A stretch of DNA of 64,000 bases from Lyophyllum atratum (lineage: Eukaryota; Basidiomycota; Agaricomycetes; Agaricales; Lyophyllaceae). Each line of letters opens with the position of its first letter. Positions within the stretch are counted from its first letter, which is position 1. The notes under the pieces are model-generated. The model made no database searches, had not been told where the DNA came from, and worked only from the letters and a program-made list of their open reading frames with translations. Shown here one piece after another: positions 1 to 12,771 of the stretch. The translations under genes and the position numbers were made by a program. The stretch is from contig JACGCN010000021.1 in assembly GCA_014905825.1 (NCBI GenBank), forward strand, positions 744,001 to 808,000, read 5' to 3'.

Positions 1-769
1 AAGCATCGCAATCGCGCTTGCCCATTGCTCCGGAGAGAAAGAGCATGCAGAGACATATTAACTCAGAAGTCTGGAGAAGGAGTTTCAATTTGGAAGTGCT
101 GGACTTTAGAAGCATGCAGATCGCCGAAACGGACGGAGGAGGCCAACACAACTTGTATCAACTATCACGGACACCATTCTCATACCTCATACATCTGGAT
201 CTTACAATAACTTAACATCTAATCATATTCCTCTACGGCAGATACTCTTAATAATCTTACCTAGTTGAATATCTTGCCTGAAATCCATATCTATTTAAAT
301 ATACTCTCATCTGTCCTCCACTCGCTCTCCACAAAAATCGAGATCAAGCTGGGGTTTCGGCTGCCGAGAATGAATGGGATCTTGTACTCGTAAAAGGTTT
401 GAGCACGCAGATGATCTTTTGGACACAGGATAGGACAGCAAGGCGCGAATGGGGGAAAGCGCGGGTATCTTTGGTAGTAAGGAGTGTTTGATATCAACGG
501 CATGTCCCCGTACCAACTTGCCCGCCAGTCGTGTCATGGGAGATTCGGAGATAGCGGCCTTGGAGGTCCAAGGCGGGACATAATTCTGCAAATAGAATCA
601 ATATCCTGCGACGGGTTGGCATCAGGTACCAGGTGTCAGAAGAAAGAAATAATGCATCCATGCCCCGAAAAAGCCGAGATGCGTACAAGCTCCATCTAAT
701 CTCTGCAGCGCGCGTGCCGGGGATGGTCCATTGGAGGCAAGCGATCTCATTACTGTGACAACAGGTGAA
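1..769. other. Left edge, no supportable gene
   Basis: Only short open frames occur here, on both strands. None shows a domain motif, a signal peptide or plausible splice continuity with a neighbour. The stretch lies downstream of the hydrolase gene at 770-2047 (minus strand). Remains of an old gene or repeat cannot be excluded. Confidence 0.4.
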
Positions 770-2047
770 TTAAAGCTTTCCTTTAAGACCCTCAGCCTCT
801 ACCCAAACCCCGGTCTTGAGCTCTCCTCGTTCCCGTGCCGCCCACCAGTTAAGGATCGCGTCAACGACTTCGTTCTGACGTCCCGTGAAGTTGTGGTCCG
901 CATCCTCTACAAAATTCAGGGTATGAGTTCCTGGTGTCCTGTCACTGAGAGCTCGGGTATAGATTAATGCATCGTAGCTGCCCAGTAAAAACATCAATAC
1001 TAGAGTGTAAAGTGCCGTCGAAATGCTCGCTTACGGAGGGACAGTTTTGTCCGCCAGACCATGTACTGTTAAGGCATCTACGGCCGAAGGAAATTGATCC
1101 CAGACGACTGATGGGTCCCATTTCGTGAATTGTTCGAGGTCTTCTGGGAAAATCTTGACGGTGACCTGTTTCCTGGCGACGGAAACTGTCCACTCGTGAT
1201 AACCATGTTCATCAAAGCTTGCTTTCCACATGGCAGCCGTGGGGGTCTCTAAATCAAGGGGAACAGGGAGTTAGCAGGAAATACAAGAGACAATCAGACA
1301 AGATAAGATTACCGAGTATCTTCTAATAGCCAGGAGGAGTTAAAGCATGAGTTGAATGAGAGTTCTAGTTCGAAATAAACCCACACGCATTCTGTATCGA
1401 CCGGAAGCATTCACGAACCCGGAAATGTTTTTGCCATCCTCGGTTGTGCAGACCCAACGCATGCCAACAAGCGCGCCGCGGGAGTGCCCCACCACCAGGT
1501 CGATCACGTATCCATAATTGGCCTTCAAATATTCCACAACTACCGAAAGGTCCACCATATCGTCTTCAAGCGCACCCTGACGCCATGTACCCGGGGTTTC
1601 ATGGTTTCCGCTGATTAAAAAACGAAAACATAGCATCAGATTCATGTGCAGCTCCGACGGAGATTCTTAACTGCCACATACCGAAAGTCAAACCGGAAAG
1701 AGTCGAGCGGGAGTCTCAACGCAAGCCTCTTTTGAAACAAGTAATCCTTGTGCCTGAAGTTTGGAAGATGTTACTGCTTCATTCATTAAATGCGCTAAGC
1801 GCTCCAGGTATCGGAGATACGGAGATTTGCTCACCCCATCGTGCCATGCAGAATCTTTCAGTCAAAAAACCACAATCAATGGTACCTAACAACAAGCGTA
1901 GAACGTAATAGCGCAACCCACCAAAGCGAGCTTCCTTCCCTTCGTGGGGCTCGACGGCGATAGTTGTTCCAGAACACCCACGATGGAGCAGTTTGGTTCC
2001 GTGGGGTGTGGGATGTACAGCTTGCTTGACGCAGGGTTGTTGGCCAT
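770..2047 (-). CDS. Alpha/beta-hydrolase (S33/esterase type), 7 exons
   Basis: A predicted serine hydrolase of 291 residues; substrate unknown. Splicing 2047-1922, 1854-1835, 1753-1682, 1610-1385, 1322-1313, 1248-1035 and 977-770 keeps one frame with GT-AG borders throughout. The oxyanion region ILHGTMG follows exon 1. The nucleophile elbow GHSRG puts Ser at about 116. The acid is the Asp in VHGLADKTVPP (about 218), and the His in EDADHNFTG (about 251) completes the triad. Length suits single-domain cytosolic esterases or S33 aminopeptidase-like proteins; there is no signal peptide. Two exons are tiny (20 and 10 nt), so automated gene finders may break this gene. The start is the only ATG upstream that joins the family-like KLALILHG segment. 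Family is secure, function is not. Confidence 0.85.
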
Positions 2048-2303
2048 AGCGTACTTAGAAAGCGAGAAAGTCTAGAGGGGAGTCGAGGAATGCGACGAAG
2101 ACAAGGATCCGACCCTCAACCTGAAGACTTTATGTGGTTGGGCTTGACCCGGCTAACTTATTTGCCGATCCGATTAGAACAACTGCAGTCGAGGTGAGAA
2201 AACCCGACCGAACACTGAGATATGCACGACATTGAAGCAGTACTAAGTATCGAGAGTGAAGGTATGTACGTTGCGATCAAGAAGGAAAGAAGTCCCGATG
2301 TCA

Positions 2304-4119
2304 TCACTGAACAACCTTCTTACCAAGGACACCGTCCTTAGCGCTCTTGCCCGATTTCGAATTAACTTTGCTCTTTTTCTTTTCCCCAGGCGCCCCGCTA
2401 CGTTTTTGCTTGAGCTCATCCTTTGTCAGTGAAGTCGCCGCTTCGTCGGCGGGAGCGTCCACCAACTTCTCCGATTTTTTACCCTTTTTCTGTTCTTTCG
2501 CAGGCGACTTATCGGCAACAGGTGCAGCGGGTTCAGCAACTTTCTTTTCCTTCTTCGCTTTTGGCAAAGATTCCTCCGTCGGCTGGGGTGTTGGAAGTGG
2601 GTCGGCAGCTAGACTGCTGGAAAGTCGGGCTTTCTTCTTTCTCGCATTTTTGGTCTCGGCAACGACAGGAGAGGCAACGGGTATAGGAGTCGAGACGGTC
2701 TCTGCGGTGCCTTTTTTCTTGGGTGTGGCTTTCGTCACTGCGGGTTTGTCGAGAGGCTCCGTTTTCTCGGGTGTCTGCGACGGGATATCAGCAGTAGGTG
2801 CCGATTTCTTTGAGCGTTTTTTTGTGGAGGAAGTTGGCGAGGGCCCGGCTGCATCTGCCGGAGGCTCGACAGCAGCAGTGGTGGCGGCGGCGGCTTGGAG
2901 TTCGGAGCCAGTGGACTTCCTCTTCTTCGCTTTTTGGGGTGCACTGATCTCGGCAGACGCGACCTCGTCTGGTTTCGATGTCGAAGATGGTGCTTTGCCG
3001 GTCGTAGCTGAGGCCTCGGTCACGGGCTGTCCTTTCGCACCTTTCGCCTTCTTCTTCGGCTTCTCAACATCATCCTCCTCTTGTGTCCTTTTCTTTCCCT
3101 TGCTCTGATCCAACTCCTTCACCTTATCGACAACCATGGCCTCCTCCTCTCCCTCGTCACTAGCGGCATCTGAAGCCTCGTCATCCGGCTTAGCAGTCAA
3201 TCCTGTCCATCGGCCCCCCTCGGTCTCGTCGAGGCTACACGACCATATCGGCAGACTGACGCTGGAGTTGGTTTTGATATGCAACGCTTGTATGTTCTCC
3301 CATCCGCCGTGAATATGCTTCGCGATAGCAGGTAAGGCAAGGGTAAGGTTCGCGAGAATCTGTGCTGGAGTTTGGGAAAGAGTAGCGATTTTAACAGAGC
3401 TGATATGAAGCGTTAATAGATGATTGCGTCTAGGTAATTACACACGTACGTGCATGTCCCTTGATTTTGGTTCATGTATGTCGAGGACACGGCGCGCTCT
3501 AGTTCGCCCTTCAGATCCTTGCGTTTTAAGCACACTGGGATGGGTTGTCTGCGTATCGTTTGACAAAAAAATAAACATATATGATTGAGTAGACTCACTT
3601 CTTGGCCTCAAACCACTTGACTCCGAGCAGCTTTGGCAGTAAAGGTACTATTCTCTCATCCGCTAAAAAAAGGCCATTTTCCTTCAAGAGCAATCGCCGG
3701 GCCTCGAAAGGCTTGAACTTCCCCTTCAACTTCTCAATCCCGACCACTCTCGAGATGAACTTGATTTTGTGCGTTTCCAATAGATCTTTGTATTCTCGTT
3801 GTGGGTCTTTCGTGATTAAACATATTGGTGTCGTCCGGGGGTCGATCAACGGATGGGCTATGGGGCTAACTCCTTGTTGTCAATTCAACCTTTGATGATG
3901 AAGAAAAACATCGACTCACATTTTTGCAGGCTTGAACTTATGGCCTGAAGGAATTTTCTTGACCGTAACGTTCAACCAGATATTGGGCTCCTTTCCAGGT
4001 AGAAGTTCCGATTCCTGCAGTTTCTGCTCCTTCTTGAGTTCGTGGGTATGGAGAGCTTCTACTGCCAGTTTGCACTGCTTCACAGAGACTTTTTCGTCGA
4101 TGAGCTCTGTTTTAGCCAT
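2304..4119 (-). CDS. Ribosomal L1-domain nucleolar protein (Utp30/Cic1-like), 4 exons
   Basis: Probably a ribosome-biogenesis factor of the L1 superfamily that binds pre-rRNA in the nucleolus, like yeast Cic1/Nsa3 and Utp30. Exons 4119-3920, 3865-3599, 3548-3450 and 3399-2304 give 553 residues. Residues 1 to about 250 form an L1 fold; recognisable blocks are IPIAHPLIDP, FEARRLLLKENGLFLADERI, KGELERAVSSTYM and HIHGGWENIQALHIKTN. The remainder (about 250-553) is a Lys/Ala/Pro/Ser tail with many KKK or KKAK clusters, typical of nucleolar proteins and probably acting as a nuclear targeting signal. The start is the first ATG before the conserved VSVKQCKLAVEAL helix. The tail is much longer than in yeast Cic1. 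I cannot choose between the Cic1 and Utp30 orthologs from the sequence alone. Confidence 0.88.
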
Positions 4120-4291
4120 GGTGAACAGTGATCGAAGCACACCTCCCTGAGAATTGCGAAAACAAAATTCCGTGTTGACAGGTATTTGGCTACAGCCTCT
4201 CGGGCCTGATTGACGTCTTGTCCTCCAAGTCATCCCTGACTGCGTTGCAGCGTCCTCCCGAAGGTGACACGGTACAACTACTTATTACTCA

Positions 4292-6274
4292 TCAATCTTC
4301 ATAAATATTCCCATAAACTACTATTTTGTCCAAATCGGAGGCCACACCTGGATCCGAGTCCCTTGTCAAGTCCTAAAGTGTATCAATCTGTATCACGGTG
4401 ACATACCTCCATTGAACCCTGCAAAGGTAAGGCTGTTTCCTCCACCAGTGTTGAACGTGACGTTTAAAGGCTGGCTTAATATAATTCCCGAGCTCCCACT
4501 GCGTTGGATGATTGACACCGGCGCTCCACCATTAACCGAGTATGTCGCTGTGCGAGAAAGCACAGAAACCCCGTTTCTATTGTCGCCCCCTGCACAAGAT
4601 CAGTCAAATAGATCGTTTGAATATCACACGGACATACAGAGGCCGTCTGGATTGTGATAGTAGACCGACACCCATTGTGGTTTGCCAGTCCCAACAATGT
4701 TGTTGATGGTCACTGTTGAGTTCCCTTCGACTATCAATGACTCGGTTCAGTATTTGACAGACGGTCCTATGGTATGATCCACTCACTTCCGGTGATAACT
4801 TTGCCTCCGGAGCACGTAGGCTACTCCTGTGTTAGCCGTCATGATAAGGTGAGGACGAGTCAGACGGCGTACACAGAGTGTAACATAGGCAGGGCCCGTA
4901 AGCACCCCTTGCTCAGCCTCATATTCTCGCCCCTTCGGAGTTGTGATTCGGCCAGACTTGACATCTACCGAGTAGAGATCGCGCCACTCGACTCTGAATG
5001 AGCCAGTTTGATCATCGATATCAGCAGGCAACCACACATATCTGGAATCAAGGTCAGGACAATCCGCGTTTCGATCAAAGATCTACGCACCTGCTGTCGT
5101 ATAAGGTATTTCCAGTCGCCCATTGATCGCCGCAATAGATGTACGTCTTTTCGCGCCTTTCTCCTGCCGTCAGTGTAAATGTACTTTGGGAATTCCAGGT
5201 TCTGGTACCGAGGCTGACCAGGATCTTCAATCAAATGTCCAGATACGAAACACATCAACCTTACGTTGCGATATATGATTGAATGGACCAAGGGCCGGAC
5301 AACTTCTCTGCGGAGAACACAACGACGTTATTTGGGCGATATCCAGTTTTGTGGGACATCAAAATGTAGTATCTCTTGCCCGTATACAAGATGTTGGGGG
5401 CTTCGAGGTCGAAATCTATCCGCGTTGGTATATGAGCTCGGCTGCTAAGAACTGCCAGGATGCGCTAATCTCACTATAGAAAGTGTAGATGACTTCTTCA
5501 ACATTTGTGAAGTTCGAATTCAGACGAGTAATGAGATTATCGTGATCCGCGTCAGCGTCACCATTACTGTACAAAGCATAGGCGGTGCCTGCGGGGGCGA
5601 AGTATCAGCGTATAGGACTAACGGTCACGGTGCCTGACGCCACACACCATCGACGTCTTGAAACAGTCCCAAATCCTGGCTCGGGTTTCCCAGAGGCCGG
5701 AAGGTCTCCTTGAATGTGTACGGGCCTGTTCAAAATGTCATTCACGGTCATGCTGCGGCATCGGTCCGCACAGTGAGGTTTCATTACCTGTTATATTCGG
5801 GCTAGTAGCGACGCCCTGGCGCAGCTGGCCATATGTAGAGTTATCCGCATGAAACCAAAGGACCCAGCTTTGAGTTGGTTCATTGAAGACTGCCTTTGGT
5901 CGTTCCACGACTTTTTCGGGTCCTATATCTGTCCCGGGGATCGGGGAGAGCGCACGTCCTTCATTTTTCCAGTTCAGAAGGTCAACAGAGGAGTACACGT
6001 TGATGCCTGCGTAGAGAAAGTAAGCAGCAAAAAGACATCATAAGTCTTAGGTCCTACCCGAGAAGAGGTCCTTATCTTCCTGTCGTTCGTTCTGACCAAA
6101 CCAGTACCACGTCCCGTTTGTCTTAACCACACCCCCTGCGTGAGAGCTCAAAACATTTCCATCGGTGTCATACCAAGTTGCGCCAGGCACGATATATCTG
6201 TTCTTTCGAGTCAAAGCAGCAGTGGCGTGCCCCAAACACAAGAAAGCTGCGAAGAATATGAGCGAAGACCGCAT
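4292..6274 (-). CDS. Secreted GH43 exo-beta-1,3-galactanase with CBM35, 11 exons
   Basis: Predicted to release galactose from the beta-1,3-galactan backbone of plant arabinogalactan outside the cell. Exons 6274-6058, 6006-5788, 5725-5648, 5588-5475, 5415-5265, 5213-5091, 5041-4873, 4820-4787, 4730-4638, 4589-4407 and 4347-4292 give 478 residues in one frame. Residues 1-19 are a signal peptide (MRSSLIFFAAFLCLGHATA). The GH43 propeller covers about 25-345: VVERPKAVFN (Glu about 107), DLEAPN (Glu about 214) and YCGDQW (Gln about 290). In the Phanerochaete 1,3Gal43A enzyme, as I recall, two Glu and one Gln (no Asp base) line the site, and the same pattern is seen here. The CBM35 runs from YEAEQGVLTG through CSGGKVITG and VTINNIVGTGKPQWVSVYY to DLDKIVVY. 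The E4/E5 border is the least certain. Confidence 0.88.
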
Positions 6275-7236
6275 AATTGGACGGGGGATTTAACGCACTG
6301 GCCTGCGTTCAAAGACCATTTATGACTTATTGGCAGGATGGACTCCGAGCAGATGTATGGAAGGTCGAAGGATGTCAGGAGATTGAGTCTGGCGGGCCGG
6401 GGAGATCCTGATGGGGCACGGGAACATTGTAACACGAGCTGCACACGAGCAATGCCTCATAAAGGATGCACATGTGTAGCTAGTTGAGTGCATGTTTCCG
6501 AATTCTTGGATAAGGCGTTCTATGGATCGGCCGATGAAACCTGCAAGTCCGTATCGCGTACCGGCGCAGATCATCTCTCCCGTTTGGTCTAGAAATCTGG
6601 AGACTCAGGAGGCGTTTTCACCAGATCCCAAACGCGAGCCGGCAATGGAGAAGCTGCGTTTCGTAAATTCATAATCAATGCTTTCTGCGTCCTAGAATCT
6701 CTGGGACATCCGATTTAAGGTATAAGGCGCGGTGCAAGCCTAGCAAATGACTCCACATGGTCGAATTCGATCCATTCTTCTAAAAATTGAAGGCCAAGCA
6801 AAGGCAAATTCGGACTGAAGGCGAGCATAAGTTAGGCGTAGTGGCCAGCTGCCATACAGTGACTTCGCTCCATGCAATATTGAACCGACGGGCCGTTTCG
6901 GAGGAAGGAAGTGGTATGTATCATCGAAGAGACACCGAAAGTGAATATTCTGCTGGCAGGAGCGGTAACACTTGGCTGTAGCGGAACATAGACGGTGGAA
7001 CTGAAACGGTTGTGCGTCGTATTCAGTGTGCTAGTAGTAGTAGGTGTCGTCGTTCACTCCGGAGTTATCGGAAGAAACATGATTGCTTCCGTCCCCAAGT
7101 CACGCATCACACGGCACGTGCTGGGAACACGACGCGTCAACACTTTCTTCGACTGTGCATCGATCATGAACTTGGTCTTGACTTGCCCGGTCCGTCACAC
7201 TGACAGCCGCTGGGTGCTTGGAAAGTCTGGCTTAAC
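6275..7236. other. Intergenic, divergent promoters of galactanase and M64 peptidase
   Basis: About 960 bp between two head-to-head secreted-enzyme genes. No open frame shows homology that I recognise. It must hold both promoters; I could not assign specific sites. Confidence 0.5.
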
Positions 7237-9377
7237 ATGCTCCTATCTATCCTACTAGCGGTAGCTGCTATAATCCAAGGTAACCTCATCCACCTCCCCC
7301 CAAACTGCAGCCTCAATTTCCCATGTATCAGGATGTTATTCTGCAGGGCCACAATCGGTCTTACAACACCAGGGAAACTTTCCTGCTATGACTCCACCTC
7401 GGCCTTTGCTTCCGGGGAAATGCGAGGCTGCGTACCCACTTGTTAATGAGGAGTACCCGGTCGTTCCCAGCCCTCCCCTTGAAGTTCATCCCCTCGTGGT
7501 CTCTGGACCGTCTCGCAACCGTGTCGATCTCGTGTTCTTCTCGGACGGATGTTGGTAGACCTTCAAACCCACTTTGACTGCGTCTTAACCCCATAACTGC
7601 GGTAACGCTTAGATCTTCCCAATGAACGGGAGAAATTTCTCGAAGATGCAGCCAGACTTGCTCAAGATGTATCTGCAAACCAGACCTTCGCCACCGTACG
7701 CCCCCTACTGAACTTTTGGGCCGCGTTTACGCCTAGTAAAGAGGTCAATTCTTTTCGCCTGCGCGACCTGCCTTTACCTGAAGTGTTTTTCAGAGTGGCA
7801 TTGGTGTGGGTGGCAAGCCCAAAGAGTAAGGATGATCCCCATAGATTTTCTGCGCTTTTTCTGATAGATTTTCAAACTGGCATAGTACGCCCTTTGGTCT
7901 CTACCGAGACGGAACGGAACTCAGAGGGGTCTATTATAGTAAACCAGAAGTTGCCGAAGCCGCCTGCTCATCCCTTGGTGAGCAGTGCGACTATCCAATT
8001 CTGTTAGGTTAGTTCCTGGTCCCTATATTGTCTCATAACTTCATCAATTAGACCTTCCATACAGGTAACGACCCCTACTATGGCGGTAAGGTTTTTTGAA
8101 GTTACGCTCGTTAATCTAAGTCTAAATTTCCAGTCTAGGCTTAGGGGGTGATTACACGTATGTGCAATTCTATTTACAGAGAGATATGACATGTCTGACG
8201 TTTCCCCAGGGTTATAACGTCCTCACTTGCGAACGGGCCTCTCGTCCTGCGCCACGAGCTGGGTCACTCAATCATTGACGTCGGCGAGGAGTACGACGGC
8301 GGCTTCGCCTACTTTGGCGTAAACGCATATCACGAGCTTTCTGAGCCCGTCCCGTGGGCGCACTGGCTCTCCTCCTCCTCCCAAGAGAAAGGACACCGCT
8401 CTGCACCTCGCGTGGAGCGTTCCGTGATGCCTATGCAGCAATATCCTTGGACACTGCTCAACGCTTCAACACCCTGGTCGGTATCCTTCACGTCCTCGGG
8501 GGCATATTCTCGGCATCTTTTGCGATTTTCGCTCTCTGGGATACCAGAAGCTAGTGACCTGAAGGTTCAATTGGACGGGGTTGACCTTAAATGGGTGCCA
8601 AGGAAGGACATTGGGCTCGACCGCTGGCATTATGACATTCATATTGACCAGAGCCTGAAGCCAGGACAGCATGAAGTCAAGTTCACCCTTCTCAACGAGC
8701 AGAGAACCGGCGTCGCGCAGCTATGTAGCGTTGAGCTCCTCGAATTTGGAGACGAGCAAGAGTAAGTACTTGTGCCCTATCTTAATGTCTACGTAGTGCT
8801 TATTTGTCGCAGGTTCATCTCTGCCCCTGGAAATTATGGTGTCTACCCTACGTGAGTCTGTTTTTCCCTCATATTTGCCTAAGCTCATTCTTGACGTATT
8901 CAAAGGTTCTCTGAGAAGAACGAGACATCGTACCGACCCACGAACGACGACTGCCTCATGCGCTCCGTCACCACGCCAAACTTCTGCAAAGTTTGCATAG
9001 AGGGCCTTTGGATGTCCCTCCTACGCCGTGTCAGCCTCATCGACGACGTCAAGGAGGGATGTAAACTGGGCTCATCTGGAAATGCGTCTGTTGGGTTGTT
9101 TAAAACCATCGACGTCCAACTTGTCCCACTTGCCCAATTCCGTGAGGCGCTCGTAAGCCACGAGAGCTACACCATCAAGTGGTGGAAAGGCCGAATGCTA
9201 CTCACGGAATTCACCAACAGGACACAGATTGAGATCCCTGACTCGAATGCCCTCGGACAGTACTCAATTGGTGTCACCTTCGCTACCGACGAGGTACGCG
9301 TCGACAAGGACAAGCTACTCTCCACTGGCGTCACTTACCAAGTCACCAATACCTGTGCCTCTGCAGGATCTTCATGA
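7237..9377 (+). CDS. Secreted M64-family metallopeptidase, 10 exons
   Basis: A zinc endopeptidase of the M64 (IgA peptidase-like) family, predicted extracellular. Exons 7237-7279, 7347-7550, 7613-7743, 7794-7825, 7886-8007, 8065-8085, 8139-8157, 8210-8761, 8813-8851 and 8906-9377 give 544 residues. Residues 1-14 (MLLSILLAVAAIIQ) are the signal peptide core. VDLVFFSDGY and FWAAFTPSKE are typical early M64 blocks. LRHELGHSIIDVGEEYDGG (His about 206, Glu 207, His 210) is the zinc HExxH motif with the downstream acidic EEY ligand region. Following blocks (NAYHELSEPVPWAHWLS, VERSVMPMQQYPW) complete the domain; a beta-rich C-terminal part follows. The donor after SKE reads GTCAAT, a weak site. It is head-to-head with the galactanase and tail-to-tail with the CAAX protein. 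Confidence 0.88.
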
Positions 9378-9946
9378 ACACTGACTGAGACGGTGATGGA
9401 AGACATTACTGATAGGATGCATGCAGCAAATAGTTATATTGTATGATATTGCGATGGACCAAGACTCCAAAAAAATTACGGAATGGATATCGATGTTGAT
9501 GTATACCAGAACCAGAACCTTGAAGAGGGAAGAGAGAACGTGATGAACATGACGAGATACGTACAAGCGTACGGGTGAGATGATAAGTGGAGACGGGTAG
9601 GGGAATGGGAACGGGGGCCGATAATATAAAATACAATCCGCTATGAAGGAGGGAGAAACCAGTAGTGACCATGAGCCGGGACTAGGATGCGGCACCGGAA
9701 GTCGTATGCTATTGATTGATGAATGGCTAGAGTGCATAGTGAGGAACCTGGATTGAATGACAAAATGTATGATATGCATTAGGGAAAGGGACAGAGAGTG
9801 ACAGAGAGTGAAAAGAGAGAGTGAGGATAGCCATGACAGCAAGATGTCGAAAGAAAAGAAAAAAAACATGGAAAAGAAGAACGAACGAACGAACTCAAGT
9901 CCGTATATCGACCTACAACCACCGCCAAATCGTCGACACAGCGTCA
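9378..9946. other. Tail-to-tail intergenic spacer
   Basis: About 570 bp between the stop codons of convergent genes. It is purine-rich on the plus strand (many GAGA and AAAGAA runs at 9790-9900). No gene or clear repeat was seen. Confidence 0.5.
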
Positions 9947-12401
9947 TCACATGATAATGCACTTGCAGCATCCCCCTCCCTCGTCCTTCTCGTCCTGAAG
10001 CTGCTGCTGTCCTCCCTGTCCCGTCATCGCCGCCCCCAGCGCATTCTTCTCCCCAACCCGCATGGGCGCGTAGTCCGAAAACGGCGCCGGCGACGGCGAC
10101 GTGCGAACTGGAAGCCGCGTCTGGTCGTGGCTCGTAGGATTGGCAACGAGTGTATTTGAAAGTTCGCCATCCTCTGAGAGCGAGACATGACGCGCTTGGG
10201 GTGTGGGCCGCCCAAACTCGTCCATGGGAATAAGCTCAGGCTCACCGTCGCCGCGTGGGGGGCGGTATTTGGAGTGGTCGAATCCAAATGTGCCGGGTGC
10301 CTATGCTAAGTTAGACAAGGTGCATAAGGCAGAAATAGAATGGATATACGTACAGGTGCAATAGTCGTATCAACTTTCCGTGGTGTCGGATTTCCATCCG
10401 CCTTCTCGTAGTGTTCCTCCAACCCATTTTTCCGTGCCACAACAGGCAAAACCACCTACAGAAACAAAGACGCACAGAATCAGAAATCAGGTAAAACGGG
10501 AAAATAGAACAAGGGCACAAGAACAAAGAAAATCAAAGGCCGAAAGAGATAAAAGAGAAACACAACACTAACATCGTCCCAGTTCCCCCTCCGCGGAACG
10601 GGCTGCGTCCACTCCGGAATCGCATCAATCATCGTCTCGTCGCCATCCTCCCCAGGCGATGGGTAATACGCAACGCTCCTTCGTTTCGCCTCCGCTTCCA
10701 GCTCCTTCTTCGACGCTAACGTCTTTGCCTTCGTCGCCTTCGATGCCGCTGTCCGTGACTTCGGCGTCCCTCGACCGGCAGGCGTGGCGGGCTTTGACGG
10801 CTGACGCTGTCTCGTCGGCGGTGGCGAGACCGACTTCGAAGTCGAGGCCGAGGGGGTGGAGGGCGTCTCGCCGGGACCACGGATCATGGGAGTGGGCGTC
10901 GTCACGCGGGACTCAGAAGACTGCCTTGAACGTGCTGGTATCCGCGAAGGTGGAACAATTGCAGTCCGAGAGCTTGGTCTCTGCTGCGCCTGCGGTATTG
11001 TGGTCGGCGTGGGTGTGGTACTGCGGACATCATGCGACGACCGCGGCACAGGCGGAGGCGGTGACATCGATCCATTCGACATATCGCGACCCCGAGGGAA
11101 CACATCCTCGCCCTCCTGCGAATCCTCGTATCCGCCATACGCAGCTTCATGATGGCCCCCCTCAGACTCCTCGAAATCCGTCAACGGCGCTTCATCCAGC
11201 ACTCGTCCTATACCCCTCGCATCCTCCTCATCAAGAAACAAGCTCTCCCTCTCCCTCGCCCTCCCCACATCCCCATTGCCTGTGATACCTGACACACTAT
11301 CCGCCCTCTTCCGCCGCTTCCCATCTTCCCGCCTTTCCCTCTCCCGCGCCCTAAGCGTATGCCCATAATTCGCAATTTCCAACATCTCCTGCCGCCGCCC
11401 AACACGTAGCTCACCAACGCCGCCGTTCCGCGACACCTCACCGCGGTACCAATGCTCGAACGGGCGCTCCTCAGACTCCACCGACGCGCGTGGGCGCGCC
11501 TCATCCTCATGCTCCGCGTAATGGGACGGTGTCATAGACGAGGACGCGGACGCAGGGTTGAACGGCGGTGTCTCGTTCAGGAGGCCCAATCCCACGTTCA
11601 TATTTGGGGTATTATTCACGTGGTTGCGCGGAATGGCGATGGGCGTGCGGGGGCTGTTTTCCGAGTAGGGCGATGCTTGCTCGTAGTATTGATCTTGTGG
11701 AGGGGTGGTATATTGGTGGTAGCCATTGGGTATGGGGCCCCCGTTCGACGCGCTAGGGGTCGGCGAGAGGGCTGGAGGCGAGCGCGAGGCGGGCTGGGGT
11801 ATTCGGGTGGGCCTGCTGTCGGGTGAACGGGGGAACTTGCTGGTACCGTTGGTATGGGTACTCGTATTCGTTTTCGGTCGCGGTGTCTTTCCGTTCTGGA
11901 GGTCGGAGAGGTACGGCTGGGAATACGTTCTTGAGCGAGGGAAGGTAGGCAAGGGCTCTGGTGACGGGGCCTCATTTTTTATAGGAGCAGCGGTATATCC
12001 GTTCTGTGCACGACTTTTCACGGCTAGTATTCGGTCCAACGACGTCCGTGGATCTGATTGGTCGTACCGCGTGCGCGCACCAACACTAGCATTACTCTGA
12101 AGAAAAGGAGAGGTCTGGGTATCCCCTCCACTAGTGTAGGTAAGGGCCGAAGTCGGATCGGTGTGCATGGAGACGAAGTGGTCGTCCTGGGATGATAAAG
12201 AGACTGCGGACATGCGCTTCGCTAGCGTCCTGCTCTCGCTTTCCAAACCTATTTACAAGACAACATGAGATGACAAGATTAGTTATAAGCAGGCATAATT
12301 TCGGCAATGGCTGAAGCCGTACGTTTCCTGAGTGCAGGCACCACTTCCTCATCCCACAACGGGCCATTCATCGGGAACCTTGCGGTCTGGACTTGGGCCA
12401 T
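9947..12401 (-). CDS. Low-complexity 736-residue protein with C-terminal CAAX box
   Basis: Function unknown. Exons 12401-12323, 12248-10573, 10455-10354 and 10300-9947 give 736 residues. Exon 1 carries a compact segment (MNGPLWDEEVVPALRKRLE). The large second exon is rich in Ser, Pro, Thr, Arg and Gln with few hydrophobics, so it is mostly disordered. A charged stretch around RRQEMLEIANYGHTLRARER may be helical. The C-terminus is GGGCCKCIIM: the last four residues, CIIM, fit a prenylation CAAX box, and the cysteines just before it could be palmitoylated. That suggests a membrane-anchored scaffold or signalling adaptor. The start was chosen because exon 1 joins RLESESRTLAKRMSAVSL in frame. No known domain was recognised. 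Confidence 0.8.
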
Positions 12402-12771
12402 GGTCACTGCGACAGCCTATTAGACGGTATCAGTGCGTCCCTAAGGTGGCTAGAGAGCCGAGGGAGAAGGGAAAAGGGGATATACAGGGGGAAAAGCAAG
12501 GAGTCTGCCACCAAGATGGCTGACCCTTGAAATGGACTGGCAAACATTTGCAATTTCTGACCGTGGGACAATGACCATGAGCCCTTTTATGGTATAGTCG
12601 CTTCTCAGCTAGCATGTAAGAGCCTGTTCGGCATCAGAATCGGATTTCGATTCTGCGGGCGATTTTGCCAAATATAGTAGATATGACAAATCACAAAATC
12701 GACGTGACAACTGAGTGACTTGCGAGTTTTGGCTCACCGTCGGCGCGCTTCCTCGACGCGATTTGGACGCG

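Noticed and set aside
494..688. Minus-strand frame that might be a cytochrome P450 remnant
   Set aside because: No heme-binding Cys motif or other P450 block; composition alone is not evidence.
2347..3108. 253-codon plus-strand frame rich in Phe, Ser and Ala
   Set aside because: Complement of the Lys/Ala tail of the L1-domain protein, which has clear homology and splice sites.
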